NCBI RefSeq assembly: GCF_946902915.1
Contig: NZ_CAMPPY010000001.1
Span: 496,001 to 560,000 of the forward strand
Length of the DNA: 64,000 bases
Direction of reading: 5' to 3'
From: Streptococcus sp. Marseille-Q5986
Lineage (GTDB): Bacteria > Bacillota > Bacilli > Lactobacillales > Streptococcaceae
Part shown: piece after piece, positions 45,541-55,391 of the stretch
Layout: the number at the start of each line of letters is the position of its first letter
Numbering within the stretch: position 1 is the stretch's first letter
Position numbers and translations under genes: made by a program
Notes under the pieces: generated by a model
What the model saw: the letters and a program-made list of their open reading frames with translations, nothing else
What the model was told of the DNA's origin: nothing
The model's database searches: none

Positions 45541-46053
45541 ATGAATTTAAAAGATTATATCGCAACGATTGAAAATTATCCTAAGGAAGGTATTACCTTC
45601 CGTGATATCAGCCCTTTGATGGCAGATGGGAATGCTTATAGCTACGCTGTTCGTGAAATTGTTCAGTATGCAACAGACAAAAAAATTGACATGATTGTGG
45701 GTCCAGAGGCTCGTGGATTTATTGTCGGATGCCCAGTTGCTTTCGAGTTGGGAATTGGCTTTGCACCTGTTCGTAAACCAGGGAAATTACCACGTGAAGT
45801 GATTTCTGCTGACTATGAGAAAGAGTACGGTATTGATACCTTGACCATGCATGCTGATGCAATCAAACCAGGTCAACGCGTTCTCATCGTAGATGATCTC
45901 TTGGCAACAGGTGGAACTGTCAAGGCAACAATTGAGATGATTGAAAGACTTGGTGGTATTGTAGCAGGCTGTGCTTTCTTGATTGAACTGGATGAGCTTA
46001 AAGGCCGTGAAAAAATCGGAGATTACGATTACAAGGTACTTCTGCACTATTAA
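45541..46053 (+). CDS. apt: Adenine phosphoribosyltransferase
   Basis: 170 aa purine salvage enzyme converting adenine and PRPP to AMP. PRPP-binding loop [13 protein letters not shown] (about residues 117-129); N-terminal [15 protein letters not shown] typical of Apt. A -10 TATAAT at 45503-45508 precedes it. Confidence 0.97.
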   Translation: MNLKDYIATIENYPKEGITFRDISPLMADGNAYSYAVREIVQYATDKKIDMIVGPEARGFIVGCPVAFELGIGFAPVRKPGKLPREVISADYEKEYGIDTLTMHADAIKPGQRVLIVDDLLATGGTVKATIEMIERLGGIVAGCAFLIELDELKGREKIGDYDYKVLLHY

Positions 46054-46055
46054 TG

Positions 46056-46084
46056 AAAAAACAGTCCTTGGGGCTGTTTTCTCT
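46056..46084 (+). terminator. apt terminator
   Basis: AAAACAGTCC and GGCTGTTTTC hairpin directly after apt. Confidence 0.8.
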
Positions 46085-46201
46085 TCATCAGCTGCCCTCT
46101 TTTTCAGCAATTGGGTAAACTGTGCAGTTTATCAAAAAAACTTTTGACTGGAGAAAGGTAGAGAATGATGCGGCTGCATTTGGATATTTATAAGAGGAAT
46201 C

Positions 46202-46879
46202 ATGACATATTTTGACGCTTTTAAAACAGGGAACTTGGTTTTGCCAAGTGCACTACTCTTGCATTTTAAGGAACTCTTTCCTTCCAGCGATGATTTTCTG
46301 GTCTGGCAATTTTTCTATTTACAAAATACCACAGCTCTAGGAGATGTTTCGCCTAGCCAAATAGCTGAAATCATTGGGAAAGAGGTGGCAGATGTCAACC
46401 AATCTATTTCGAATTTGACTGAAAATGGTTTGTTGCAATATCGGACCATTGAATTAAATGGGGAAATTGAGCTCATTTTTGATGCTAGTCTGGCTTTTGA
46501 ACGCTTGGATAGCTTGTTAGATACTCAAACTTCAACTGCGACTGCTCCAAACCCCAAAAATCAATTGAAGGATCTAGTTGAAACTTTTCAGCAGGAATTG
46601 GGACGCTTATTAACACCATTTGAAATCGAAGATCTTTCCAAGACTGTCAAAGAAGATGGAATCAAGGCGGATTTGATTAAGGAAGCTCTCCGAGAGGCCG
46701 TTTTTAATGGCAAACCAAACTGGAAGTACATTCAGGCAATCCTACGAAACTGGCGCCATGAAGGTATCCAATCTGTGGCTCAGATAGAGGCTAAACGAGC
46801 AGAGAGAGAAACGAACAATCCCAAACAAGTTCAGGCTTCAGCTGATTTCCTCGATGCCATGAATTTGTGGCACGATTAG
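46202..46879 (+). CDS. DnaD-domain protein
   Basis: 225 aa. N-terminal winged-helix part (residues 1-95, DVSPSQIAEIIGKEVADVNQSISNL) and C-terminal DnaD/DnaB_2 domain (FEIEDLSKTVKEDGIKADLIKEAL ... NWKYIQAILRNW, the YxxxILxxW motif about 180). Primosome-type replication initiation or remodelling protein; whether it is the essential DnaD or a paralogue cannot be told. Confidence 0.85.
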   Translation: MTYFDAFKTGNLVLPSALLLHFKELFPSSDDFLVWQFFYLQNTTALGDVSPSQIAEIIGKEVADVNQSISNLTENGLLQYRTIELNGEIELIFDASLAFERLDSLLDTQTSTATAPNPKNQLKDLVETFQQELGRLLTPFEIEDLSKTVKEDGIKADLIKEALREAVFNGKPNWKYIQAILRNWRHEGIQSVAQIEAKRAERETNNPKQVQASADFLDAMNLWHD

Positions 46880-46912
46880 TCGCTTGAAAAATCTTGAAAA
46901 TTAGAGTAAGGT

Positions 46913-46941
46913 TTGCAAGCTCCTTATAAATATGATAGAAT
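46913..46941 (+). promoter_or_regulatory. tpiA promoter
   Basis: -35 TTGCAA (46913-46918), 17-bp spacer, -10 TAGAAT (46936-46941). Confidence 0.7.
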
Positions 46942-46975
46942 AATAGTGAATAAAATGAAAAAAGAGGTATGTGAA

Positions 46976-47734
46976 ATGTCACGTAAACCATTTATCGCTG
47001 GTAACTGGAAAATGAACAAAGATCCAGAAGAAGCAAAAGCATTCGTTGAAGCCGTTGCATCAAAACTTCCTTCATCAGATCTTGTTGAAGCAGGTATCGC
47101 AGCTCCAGCTCTTGATTTGACAGCTGTTCTTGCTGCTGCTAAAGATTCAAACCTTAAAGTTGCTGCTCAAAACTGCTACTTTGAAAATGCAGGTGCGTTC
47201 ACTGGTGAAACTAGCCCACAAGTTTTGAAAGAAATCGGTACAGACTACGTTGTGATTGGTCACTCAGAACGTCGTGACTACTTCCATGAAACTGACGAAG
47301 ATATCAACAAAAAAGCAAAAGCAATCTTTGCAAACGGTATGTTTCCAATCATTTGTTGTGGTGAGTCACTTGAAACTTACGAAGCTGGTAAAGCGGCTGA
47401 ATTCGTAGGTGCTCAAGTATCTGCTGCATTGGCTGGCTTGACAGCTGAACAAGTTGCTTCAACAGTTATCGCTTACGAGCCAATCTGGGCTATCGGTACT
47501 GGTAAATCAGCTTCACAAGACGATGCACAAAAAATGTGTAAAGTTGTTCGTGGCGTCGTAGCAGCTGACTTTGGTCAAGAAGTTGCGGACAAAGTTCGTG
47601 TTCAATACGGTGGTTCTGTTAAACCTGAAAACGTTGCTTCATACATGGCTTGCCCAGACGTTGACGGTGCCCTTGTTGGTGGTGCGTCACTTGAAGCTGA
47701 AAGCTTCTTGGCATTGCTTGATTTTGTAAAATAA
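46976..47734 (+). CDS. tpiA: Triosephosphate isomerase
   Basis: 252 aa glycolytic TIM-barrel enzyme interconverting DHAP and G3P. Substrate Lys in AGNWKMNK (about 12), catalytic His in IGHSERR, catalytic Glu in [14 protein letters not shown] 46976 was chosen because the protein aligns from [13 protein letters not shown] and the ribosome site AGAGGT precedes it. Codon use is highly biased, as for an abundant protein. Confidence 0.98.
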   Translation: MSRKPFIAGNWKMNKDPEEAKAFVEAVASKLPSSDLVEAGIAAPALDLTAVLAAAKDSNLKVAAQNCYFENAGAFTGETSPQVLKEIGTDYVVIGHSERRDYFHETDEDINKKAKAIFANGMFPIICCGESLETYEAGKAAEFVGAQVSAALAGLTAEQVASTVIAYEPIWAIGTGKSASQDDAQKMCKVVRGVVAADFGQEVADKVRVQYGGSVKPENVASYMACPDVDGALVGGASLEAESFLALLDFVK

Positions 47735-47749
47735 TCTAGCTTATTCCAG

Positions 47750-47797
47750 ACAGACAGTTAAAAGTACTAAGTGACTTTGACTGCCTGTCTTATTTTT
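47750..47797 (+). terminator. tpiA terminator
   Basis: AGACAGACAGTTAAAAGT and ACTTTGACTGCCTGTCT pair imperfectly; TTATTTTT follows. Confidence 0.75.
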
Positions 47798-47913
47798 ACT
47801 TGGAGCATTCTTGTGAAAGAGGGATTTTTCTAGACTAGGAAAGTTCCTTAGGGAAAGAAAGGCGTGCAGATGCGCGCTCTTTTCTATATCAAAAAGTTAT
47901 GAAAGGGGGAGTT

Positions 47914-49650
47914 ATGCTCTATATTTGGTCTTATTTGAAAAAATACCCTAAGTGGTTATTCTTGGATTTCTTTGGAGCTATTTTCTTTGTTATCGTCAAT
48001 CTTGGACTGCCAACTGTTCTAGCTCGGATGATTGATGAAGGTGTGAATAAAGGGAATGAACAGCAATTGTATGTTTGGGCCGCAATTATGCTGGTGATTA
48101 TCCTATGTGGAACCTTGGGACGTATAGTCTTAGCTTATGCAGCTAGTAAACTGACGACCAATATGGTCAAGGATATGAGGGATGATCTCTATGCCAAATT
48201 ACAAGAGTATTCTCATCATGAATATGAAAAGATTGGAGTGTCTTCACTGGTTACTCGCATTACCAGTGATGCCTTTGTTCTCATGCAATTTGCAGAACAG
48301 ACCTTAAAACTGGGTGTCATCACTCCCATGATGATGCTGTCTAGTATCTTAATGATTTTTCTGACCAGCCCGTCATTAGCCTGGATAGTGGCTTTTGCAG
48401 TACCTTTCTTGGCTGTGGTAGTCATTTATGTAGCGGTCAAGACTCGACCATTATCAGAGAAACAGCAGGCTACCTTAGATAAGATAAACCAATATGCCAG
48501 GGAAAATCTGATGGGACTCCGTGTCATTCGTGCCTTTGCTCGTGAGGAGTTTCAAGAGGAACGTTTTGCAGGACAAAATGCAGTCTATGCAGCCAATTCC
48601 AATCGTCTGTTTAAACTAACCGGATTAACGGAACCTTTGTTTGTTCAGATTATCATTGCTATGATAGTAGCTATTGTCTGGCTTGCTCTGGACCCTATCA
48701 AACAAGGGAACTTACAAATTGGGGACCTGGTTGCCTTTATCGAATATAGTTTTCACGCTCTCTTGTCCTTCCTTTTCCTATCCAATCTCTTCACCATGTA
48801 CCCCCGTACAGCTGTTTCGAGTGAACGTTTGAAAGAAGTCATGGATATGCCGATTTCTATTGATCCCAATGAAGGAGGCGTCAGAGAGACAGCAACCCAC
48901 GGTTATTTGGAATTTGAAAATGTCACCTTTGCCTATCCTGGTGAGACGGAAAACCCTGTTTTGCATAATATTTCTTTCAGCGCTAAACCGGGTGAAACCA
49001 TTGCCTTTATCGGATCGACCGGATCGGGCAAGTCCTCTCTTGTGCAATTGATTCCTCGTTTTTACGATGTCACACTTGGAAAAATCAAAGTAGATGGTGT
49101 TGATGTGAGGGATTACCGCCTCAAGTCCCTCCGTCAAAAGATTGGTTTTATCCCGCAGAAGGCCTTGCTTTTTACAGGAACTATCGCTGAAAATATCCGC
49201 TATGGGAAGGAAGATGCTAGTCACAAAGATTTACATCAGGCAGCGGATGTGGCGCAAGCCAAAGATTTTATCGAAAGCCGAGAAGAAGGCTTTGCGACCC
49301 ATCTAGCTGAAGGTGGAAGCAATCTTTCTGGGGGACAGAAACAACGTCTCTCAATTGCAAGAGCGGTTATAAAGAATCCTGATATCTATATTTTTGACGA
49401 TTCTTTCTCAGCCTTGGATTATCGTACGGATGCTATTTTACGTCGTCGTCTCAAGGAAGTCACACAGAATGCAACGGTTTTAATTGTTGCTCAACGTGTC
49501 GGAACCATCATGGATGCTGACCAGATCATCGTTCTGGATAAGGGAGAAATCGTGGGTCGCGGTCGCCATGAGGAATTAATGGAAACCAATGATATCTATC
49601 GTGAGATTGCTGAGTCGCAGTTGAAAAATGCATCTCTAACAGAAGAATAG
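47914..49650 (+). CDS. Heterodimeric ABC exporter, subunit with degenerate catalytic residues
   Basis: 578 aa: six-helix ABC transmembrane domain (residues 1-320) and ATPase domain. Walker A GSTGSGKSS, signature NLSGGQKQR, Walker B IYIFDDSF where the catalytic Glu is Asp, and the H-loop reads VAQRVG with Gln instead of His. Such losses mark the non-hydrolysing site of asymmetric LmrCD/BmrCD-type multidrug exporters. ATG 47914 follows AAAGGGGGAG; an ATG 15 bp upstream overlaps that site. Partner gene starts 8 bp downstream. Confidence 0.9.
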   Translation: MLYIWSYLKKYPKWLFLDFFGAIFFVIVNLGLPTVLARMIDEGVNKGNEQQLYVWAAIMLVIILCGTLGRIVLAYAASKLTTNMVKDMRDDLYAKLQEYSHHEYEKIGVSSLVTRITSDAFVLMQFAEQTLKLGVITPMMMLSSILMIFLTSPSLAWIVAFAVPFLAVVVIYVAVKTRPLSEKQQATLDKINQYARENLMGLRVIRAFAREEFQEERFAGQNAVYAANSNRLFKLTGLTEPLFVQIIIAMIVAIVWLALDPIKQGNLQIGDLVAFIEYSFHALLSFLFLSNLFTMYPRTAVSSERLKEVMDMPISIDPNEGGVRETATHGYLEFENVTFAYPGETENPVLHNISFSAKPGETIAFIGSTGSGKSSLVQLIPRFYDVTLGKIKVDGVDVRDYRLKSLRQKIGFIPQKALLFTGTIAENIRYGKEDASHKDLHQAADVAQAKDFIESREEGFATHLAEGGSNLSGGQKQRLSIARAVIKNPDIYIFDDSFSALDYRTDAILRRRLKEVTQNATVLIVAQRVGTIMDADQIIVLDKGEIVGRGRHEELMETNDIYREIAESQLKNASLTEE

Positions 49651-49658
49651 GAGGAAAT

Positions 49659-51440
49659 ATGAAAACACAATCTAGTTTGGCTCGTTTGTGGAGCTATTTG
49701 AAAGCCTACCGTTTTTCTGTCTTCTTTGCAGTCTTTCTAAAAATTTTGAGTGTGGTCATGAGTGTCTTGGAACCTTTTGTATTGGGGTTAGCCATTACGG
49801 AGTTGACAAAGAATCTCTTAGATATGGCTAATGGTCTTTCAGGCGCTCGTATCAATACTGGCTACATTGGAACTGTTTTAATCATTTACCTCTTTAGAGG
49901 TCTCTTGTATGAACTTGGGTCTTATTATTCCAACTATTTCATGACCAATGCGGTCCAGTCTATGACTCAGGATTTGCGAAATGAAATGACCGAGAAAATC
50001 AATCGTATCCCAGTATCTTTCTTTGACAAACACCAATTTGGCGATTTATTGGGGCGCTTTACCAGTGACGTTGAGACAGTGTCTAATGCTCTTCAACAGT
50101 CTTTTCTGCAAATTGTCAATGCTGTTTTGACGATTGTTCTCGTCATGGGAATGGTTTTATACTTGAACTTCCAACTGGCTATAGTGGTGATTCTATCCAT
50201 TCCAGTGACCTATTTTGGTGCCAGAAGTATCTTGAAACGTTCTCAGCCTTATTTTAAAGAGCAGGCAGCTATTTTAGGTTGTATGAACGGCTATGTGCAG
50301 GAAAATCTCACAGGTTTTAATGTTTTGAAACTCTATGGTCGTGAGGAAACCTCTCATAAAGAATTTTCTAAGATTACAGATGATCTCCAACGTGTTGGTT
50401 TTAAAGCCAGCTTTATCTCTGGGCTTATGATGCCAGCCCTTCATGCTGTATCGGACTTGACCTATCTGATCGTTGCGGTTCTTGGTGGTTTGCAAGTGAT
50501 TGCGGGGCGTTTGACAGTGGGGAATATGCAGGCCTTTGTTCAGTACGTTTGGCAGGTCAGCCAGCCTATCCAAAACATCACCCAACTTGCGGGGCAAATG
50601 CAAAGTGCCAAGTCTTCGTTAGACCGTATCTTCGATATTTTGGATGAGACAGAGGAAGTCAAGGGAGAAGAACTCGAAATCCTTGAACCCTTAACAGGTC
50701 AGGTGACCTTTAAGCAGGTTGACTTCCAGTATGTTGAAAACAAGCCATTGATTCGAGGCTTTAATCTAGAAGTTCAACCGGGAGAGATGGTAGCGATTGT
50801 TGGTCCTACTGGAGCTGGTAAGACGACCTTGATCAATCTGCTTATGCGTTTTTACGATGTTACAGCAGGTGCAATCTTGGTTGACGGGCAGGATATTCGC
50901 CAGTTGTCGCGTCAAGACTATCGCCGTCAGTTTGGGATGGTCTTGCAGGATGCTTGGCTTTATGAAGGTACGATCAAAGAAAATTTACGTTTTGGAAATC
51001 TTGACGCCAGTGACGAGGAAATAATAGAAGCAGCTAAAGCAGCAAATGTAGACCACTTTATCCGAACTCTTCCTGGTGGTTACAACATGGAGATGAACCA
51101 AGAGTCGAGCAATATTTCCCTTGGGCAAAAACAACTCTTGACCATCGCGCGTGCTCTTCTAGCCAATCCTAAAATTCTCATTCTGGATGAAGCAACTTCC
51201 TCTGTTGATACCCGTTTGGAACTCTTGATTCAAAAAGCCATGAAACGGTTGATGAAGGGAAGAACCAGCTTTGTCATCGCCCACCGTCTCTCTACCATTC
51301 AAGAAGCAGACAAGATTCTCGTTCTTAAGGATGGACAGATTATTGAGCAGGGAAATCATGAAAGTTTGCTCCAAGAAAAAGGCTTTTATTATGATTTGTA
51401 CCAAAGCCAATTTTCAAGTAAGTCTGGGCAATCCGGCTAA
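49659..51440 (+). CDS. Heterodimeric ABC exporter, catalytic partner subunit
   Basis: 593 aa, same fold. Walker A GPTGAGKTT, Walker B ILILDEATSSVD with the canonical Glu, and H-loop IAHRLST intact; its signature motif is divergent (NISLGQKQ, Leu in place of Gly). Combined with the partner this gives one consensus and one degenerate ATP site. Substrates (drugs, lipids or peptides) cannot be deduced. Confidence 0.9.
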   Translation: MKTQSSLARLWSYLKAYRFSVFFAVFLKILSVVMSVLEPFVLGLAITELTKNLLDMANGLSGARINTGYIGTVLIIYLFRGLLYELGSYYSNYFMTNAVQSMTQDLRNEMTEKINRIPVSFFDKHQFGDLLGRFTSDVETVSNALQQSFLQIVNAVLTIVLVMGMVLYLNFQLAIVVILSIPVTYFGARSILKRSQPYFKEQAAILGCMNGYVQENLTGFNVLKLYGREETSHKEFSKITDDLQRVGFKASFISGLMMPALHAVSDLTYLIVAVLGGLQVIAGRLTVGNMQAFVQYVWQVSQPIQNITQLAGQMQSAKSSLDRIFDILDETEEVKGEELEILEPLTGQVTFKQVDFQYVENKPLIRGFNLEVQPGEMVAIVGPTGAGKTTLINLLMRFYDVTAGAILVDGQDIRQLSRQDYRRQFGMVLQDAWLYEGTIKENLRFGNLDASDEEIIEAAKAANVDHFIRTLPGGYNMEMNQESSNISLGQKQLLTIARALLANPKILILDEATSSVDTRLELLIQKAMKRLMKGRTSFVIAHRLSTIQEADKILVLKDGQIIEQGNHESLLQEKGFYYDLYQSQFSSKSGQSG

Positions 51441-51506
51441 TCAAAACGGTTAGACTATTCTTAAATTATCAGTCTATTACAACTTTTCTCAGATAGTACA
51501 TTTTCC

Positions 51507-51566
51507 TTGCTATTGTTTTCTGGTAGTAGTATACTTATATTGTAACCACTAATAAGATGGTTACAA
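51507..51566 (+). promoter_or_regulatory. dpr promoter with a 9-bp palindrome at the transcript start
   Basis: -35 TTGCTA (51507-51512), 17-bp spacer, -10 TATACT (51530-51535). TTGTAACCA (51540-51548) and TGGTTACAA (51558-51566) form a perfect inverted repeat around the expected +1; it could be a repressor operator or a 5' hairpin. Confidence 0.7.
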
Positions 51567-51588
51567 AAAAATGAAAGAGGTAAGAAAT

Positions 51589-52107
51589 ATGGTTGAATTG
51601 AAAAAAGAAGCAGTAAAAGACGTTACAACATTATCTAAAACAGCGCCAGCAGCATTAGCAAAAACAAAAGAAGTATTGAACCAAGCAGTAGCAGACTTGT
51701 ATGTGGCTCACATTGCCCTTCACCAAGTTCACTGGTATATGCGTGGTCGTGGTTTCCTCGTATGGCATCCAAAAATGGATGAATATATGGACAGCCTTGA
51801 TGGCTATCTTGACGAAATCAGCGAACGCTTGCTTACTCTTGGTGGCAAACCTTACTCAACTTTGACAGAATTCCTTCAACACAGTGAAATCGAAGAAGAA
51901 GAGGGAGAATTCCGTAACGTTGAAGAAAGCTTGGAACGTGTTCTAGCGATTTATCGCTACCTCATCGCTCTTTTCCAAAAAGCTTTGGATGTGACTGATG
52001 AAGAAGGCGATGATGTTACAAACGATATCTTTGTTGGTGCTAAGGCTGAACTTGAGAAAACAGTTTGGATGCTTGCAGCAGAACTTGGACAAGCTCCTGG
52101 TTTGTAA
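51589..52107 (+). CDS. dpr: Dps-like peroxide resistance protein Dpr
   Basis: 172-aa ferritin-like dodecamer subunit that oxidises and stores iron and protects DNA from peroxide. Ferroxidase ligands are visible in [20 protein letters not shown] and [22 protein letters not shown]. Long Lys/Thr N-terminal tail. ATG 51589 was chosen because AAAGAGGTAAG precedes it; an ATG 18 bp upstream has no ribosome site. Confidence 0.95.
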   Translation: MVELKKEAVKDVTTLSKTAPAALAKTKEVLNQAVADLYVAHIALHQVHWYMRGRGFLVWHPKMDEYMDSLDGYLDEISERLLTLGGKPYSTLTEFLQHSEIEEEEGEFRNVEESLERVLAIYRYLIALFQKALDVTDEEGDDVTNDIFVGAKAELEKTVWMLAAELGQAPGL

Positions 52108-52171
52108 GATATAGTTGCTACCCCTTTTATCATGAGGTACTTGATAAGTGCCCATGACCAATCATCTTTTA

Positions 52172-52209
52172 AAAGTCATGTAACTGTAAAAAGTTGCATG
52201 ATTTTTTTG
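52172..52209 (+). terminator. dpr terminator
   Basis: AAAGTCATGTAAC and GTTGCATGATTT stem with a TTTTTTT tail. Confidence 0.75.
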
Positions 52210-52229
52210 TCTGCTGGACTTAGGATACA

Positions 52230-52258
52230 TTGTCAAAAGTAGGATTTTACGGTATAAT
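52230..52258 (+). promoter_or_regulatory. Promoter of the PhnA-like gene
   Basis: -35 TTGTCA (52230-52235), 17-bp spacer, -10 TATAAT (52253-52258); AAGGAGG precedes the ATG at 52317. Confidence 0.8.
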
Positions 52259-52316
52259 AGTTGCTGTTCAATAACATATGAATTTTAAAGAATAATTGTT
52301 AGTTTAAGGAGGACTT

Positions 52317-52658
52317 ATGAACAACTTACCAAATTGCCCAAAATGTAATTCAGAATATGTCTACGAAGACGGTGCCCTACTGGTTTGCCCAGAGTGTGCC
52401 TATGAATGGAATCCTGCTGAAGTTGCAGAAGAAGAAGGTGCTGTCGCTATCGATGCCAACGGAAATAAATTGGCTGACGGCGATACTGTAACCTTAATCA
52501 AGGACTTGAAAGTAAAAGGTGCGCCAAAGGATTTGAAACAAGGAACTCGCGTTAAAAATATCCGTATCGTAGAAGGTGACCACAACATCGACTGTAAGAT
52601 TGATGGTTTTGGGGCTATGAAATTGAAGTCAGAATTTGTTAAGAAAATCCAGCCATGA
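52317..52658 (+). CDS. PhnA/YjdM-family zinc-ribbon protein
   Basis: 113 aa: zinc ribbon [21 protein letters not shown] (two CxxC pairs, residues 6-26) and a C-terminal SH3-like PhnA domain (DSNGN-like [23 protein letters not shown]). Despite the family name (alkylphosphonate utilisation), no phosphonate genes are nearby, so the role is unknown. Overlaps the next gene by 4 bp. Confidence 0.88.
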   Translation: MNNLPNCPKCNSEYVYEDGALLVCPECAYEWNPAEVAEEEGAVAIDANGNKLADGDTVTLIKDLKVKGAPKDLKQGTRVKNIRIVEGDHNIDCKIDGFGAMKLKSEFVKKIQP

Positions 52659-53278
52659 AACTGAACTACAAATTTATCTTTTATAGTCGTGTGCTCTTGT
52701 TCTTAGCGGCTTTTACAGGAGTTTATCTTGAAATTACCAAGCATGGTGGTTTTGGTATGCTCCTTTACTATACAGTGTTATCTAATCTTTTGGTAACGAT
52801 TTTCACGGGTTATCTGCTCCGTGTGATGAGCTGTTCAGGTGAAAATTGGCAAAGTCCGACCTTGCTTCGTCTCAAGGGTAGCGTTACCATGAGTATCATG
52901 ATTACCTGTGTGATTTACCATTTTATGCTTGCTCCGATTGCGACCGACTTTTACCGTGTAGAAAATTTCCTTTGCCACTATATCGTTCCACTCTGGTTTT
53001 TTGCAGATACCCTCTTTTTTGACAAACAGGGTCAATACAAGATCTGGGATCCAGTCTTGTGGACCATCTTGCCCTTGGTTTATATGGTTTTTGCCTTGTT
53101 TAACGGCTTGGTCTTGAAGCTGAATATTCCGAATTCCAAGGACAATCCCTTCCCATATTTCTTTTTGAATGTGAACAAGGGTTGGGACGTGGTCATCAGA
53201 TGGTGTTTGATCATTTTTGCGGCTTATATGGTTGCAGGCTTCATCTTCTATCTGATCAAGCAAATCAATCGAAAATAG
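52655..53278 (+). CDS. Pr6Pr-family membrane protein
   Basis: 207 aa with six hydrophobic helices (FAR-17a/androgen-induced-like topology), including [15 protein letters not shown] (about residues 108-122), the conserved core of this family. Coupled to the PhnA-like gene by ATGA. Function unknown. Confidence 0.78.
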   Translation: MKLNYKFIFYSRVLLFLAAFTGVYLEITKHGGFGMLLYYTVLSNLLVTIFTGYLLRVMSCSGENWQSPTLLRLKGSVTMSIMITCVIYHFMLAPIATDFYRVENFLCHYIVPLWFFADTLFFDKQGQYKIWDPVLWTILPLVYMVFALFNGLVLKLNIPNSKDNPFPYFFLNVNKGWDVVIRWCLIIFAAYMVAGFIFYLIKQINRK

Positions 53279-53390
53279 TCTTCCTATTAGGAAAGTTAGG
53301 ACGAAGCCTTTAGTTCAATCGGGCTCCTTCTTTTCTTGCCATCTTCCTTTTAAAAGGATTAACAGTGAGAAATATATAGAAAGAAAATTC

Positions 53391-54542
53391 ATGAAACAAT
53401 TTTTAGAACGGGCTAGTATTTTGTCTCTCTCCCTCGTTTTGATTACGTCCTTTTCGATTTCAAGTGCCCTACCAGCTATGTTTGACTATTATCAAGGCTA
53501 TCCTAAGGAACAAATTGAGCTCTTGGCGAGCTTGCCATCCTTTGGAATCATGATGATGTTACTATTAAATGGTTTCTTAGAAAAAATATTTCCTGAGCGC
53601 TTACAGATTAGTTTGGGCTTGCTGATTTTATCACTGAGCGGGACGGCTCCCTTCCGGTACCAAGCCTATCCCTTTGTCTTTGGAACGCGGCTTCTTTTTG
53701 GTTTGGGTGTTGGGATGATCAATGCCAAGGCTATTTCTATTATCAGTGAACGTTATCAAGGAAAAACACGAATTCAGATGCTAGGGCTACGTGGCTCTGC
53801 AGAGGTCGTTGGAGCTTCTCTCATTACCTTGGCAGTTGGCCAGTTGTTGGTCTTTGGTTGGACAGCTACTTTCTTAGCCTATAGTGCTGGATTTTTAGTG
53901 CTGACCCTCTATCTGCTCTTTGTCCCTTATGGAAAAGAAAAGAAAGAAGTCAAGAAAAAAGCGAAGGAAGCAAGTCGTTTAACTCGAGAAATGAAAGGCT
54001 TGATTTTTATCTTAGCTATCGAAGCCGCAGTTGTAGTTTGTACCAATACAGCTATTACCATCCGTATTCCAAGTTTGATGGTGGAAAGAGGGCTTGGAGA
54101 TGCCCAGTTATCTAGTTTGGTTCTTAGTGTCATGCAGTTAATCGGGATTGTGGCTGGTGTGAGTTTCTCTTTCTTGATTTCTATCTTTAAAGAGAAACTG
54201 CTCCTCTGGTCTGGTATTACCTTTGGCTTAGGGCAAATTGTGATTGCTTTGTCTCCATCCTTGTGGGTGGTGGTGGCAGGAAGCATTCTGGCTGGTTTTT
54301 CCTACAGTGTAGCCTTGACGACGGTCTTTCAACTTGTCTCTGAACGAATTCCAGCTAAGCTCCTCAATCAAGCCACTTCATTTGCGGTTTTAGGCTGTAG
54401 TTTCGGAGCCTTTACGACTCCATTCGTTCTAGGTGCGATTGGCTTACTAACTCACAATGGGATGCTGGTCTTTGCCATCTTAGGATCTTGGTTGATTGTA
54501 ACCTCTATCTTTGTCATGTACCTACTTCAGAAGAGAGCTTAG
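53391..54542 (+). CDS. Major facilitator superfamily transporter
   Basis: 383 aa, 12 predicted helices with a Lys-rich central loop (GKEKKEVKKKAKEA, about residues 182-195) between the two six-helix halves. FGTRLLFGLGVGMINAKAIS is the helix 4 region. Drug or metabolite efflux is likely by family; substrate unknown. A hairpin (CTTAGGA/TTCCTAAG) at its stop codon acts as terminator. Confidence 0.85.
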   Translation: MKQFLERASILSLSLVLITSFSISSALPAMFDYYQGYPKEQIELLASLPSFGIMMMLLLNGFLEKIFPERLQISLGLLILSLSGTAPFRYQAYPFVFGTRLLFGLGVGMINAKAISIISERYQGKTRIQMLGLRGSAEVVGASLITLAVGQLLVFGWTATFLAYSAGFLVLTLYLLFVPYGKEKKEVKKKAKEASRLTREMKGLIFILAIEAAVVVCTNTAITIRIPSLMVERGLGDAQLSSLVLSVMQLIGIVAGVSFSFLISIFKEKLLLWSGITFGLGQIVIALSPSLWVVVAGSILAGFSYSVALTTVFQLVSERIPAKLLNQATSFAVLGCSFGAFTTPFVLGAIGLLTHNGMLVFAILGSWLIVTSIFVMYLLQKRA

Positions 54543-54570
54543 GATTGGTTTCCTAAGTTTTACTTTTTGG
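54537..54570 (+). terminator. MFS gene terminator
   Basis: CTTAGGATTGGTTTCCTAAG hairpin overlapping the stop codon, followed by TTTTACTTTTT. Confidence 0.75.
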
Positions 54571-54605
54571 AAATATTGTACCCGGACAACTTTAAATTTT
54601 GTAGC

Positions 54606-54644
54606 TTGTTACGAGACTAATTTCTTGATAGAATAGAAATTATG
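54606..54644 (+). promoter_or_regulatory. truA promoter, probable leaderless start
   Basis: -35 TTGTTA (54606-54611), 17-bp spacer, extended -10 TGATAGAAT (-10 at 54629-54634), then seven bases to ATG 54642. No Shine-Dalgarno. Confidence 0.65.
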
Positions 54645-55391
54645 ACGAGATATAAAGCAACTATTTCCTATGATGGTTATGCCTTTGCTGGCTTTCAGCG
54701 CCAGCCTCATGCGCGGAGTGTTCAGGAAGAAATTGAAAAAACCTTGACTAGATTGAATAAGGGGCAATCTATCACTGTTCACGGTGCTGGTAGGACAGAT
54801 AGTGGGGTTCATGCCTTGGGACAGGTTATTCATTTTGACCTACCTTATCAGATGGATGAGGAGAAGCTCCGTTTTGCTTTGGACACCCAGTCCCCTGAAG
54901 ATATTGATGTGATTTCGATTGAGCTTGTGGCGGATGATTTTCATTGCCGTTATGCCAAGCACAGTAAGACCTATGAGTTTATCGTGGATAGGGGGCGTCC
55001 CAAGAATCCTATGCGCCGTCACTATGCCACTCACTTCCCCTACCCACTCGATGTGGAACGGATGCAGATTGCAATTAAAAAGCTAGAGGGGACCTATGAT
55101 TTCACCGGCTTTACAGCCTCTGGGACTAGTGTGGAGGACAAGGTTCGTACCATTACAGAAGCCAGTCTTAGGGTTGATGAGACAGGCCAGTTTTTGACTT
55201 TTACCTTTTCAGGAAATGGTTTCTTGTATAAGCAGATTCGCAATATGGTGGGGACACTGCTCAAAATCGGAAACAATCGTATGCCAGTAGAGCAGATTGC
55301 TCTCATCTTGGAGAAAAAGGACAGGCAACTTGCAGGTCCCACTGCAGCACCTAATGGTTTGTATTTAAAGGAGATTCGTTATGAAGAATAA
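54642..55391 (+). CDS. truA: tRNA pseudouridine(38-40) synthase TruA
   Basis: 249 aa. Catalytic Asp in [16 protein letters not shown] (about residue 54); [15 protein letters not shown]-terminus and [15 protein letters not shown]-terminus are family hallmarks. Modifies the anticodon stem-loop of several tRNAs. Overlaps the following kinase gene by 11 bp. Confidence 0.97.
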   Translation: MTRYKATISYDGYAFAGFQRQPHARSVQEEIEKTLTRLNKGQSITVHGAGRTDSGVHALGQVIHFDLPYQMDEEKLRFALDTQSPEDIDVISIELVADDFHCRYAKHSKTYEFIVDRGRPKNPMRRHYATHFPYPLDVERMQIAIKKLEGTYDFTGFTASGTSVEDKVRTITEASLRVDETGQFLTFTFSGNGFLYKQIRNMVGTLLKIGNNRMPVEQIALILEKKDRQLAGPTAAPNGLYLKEIRYEE

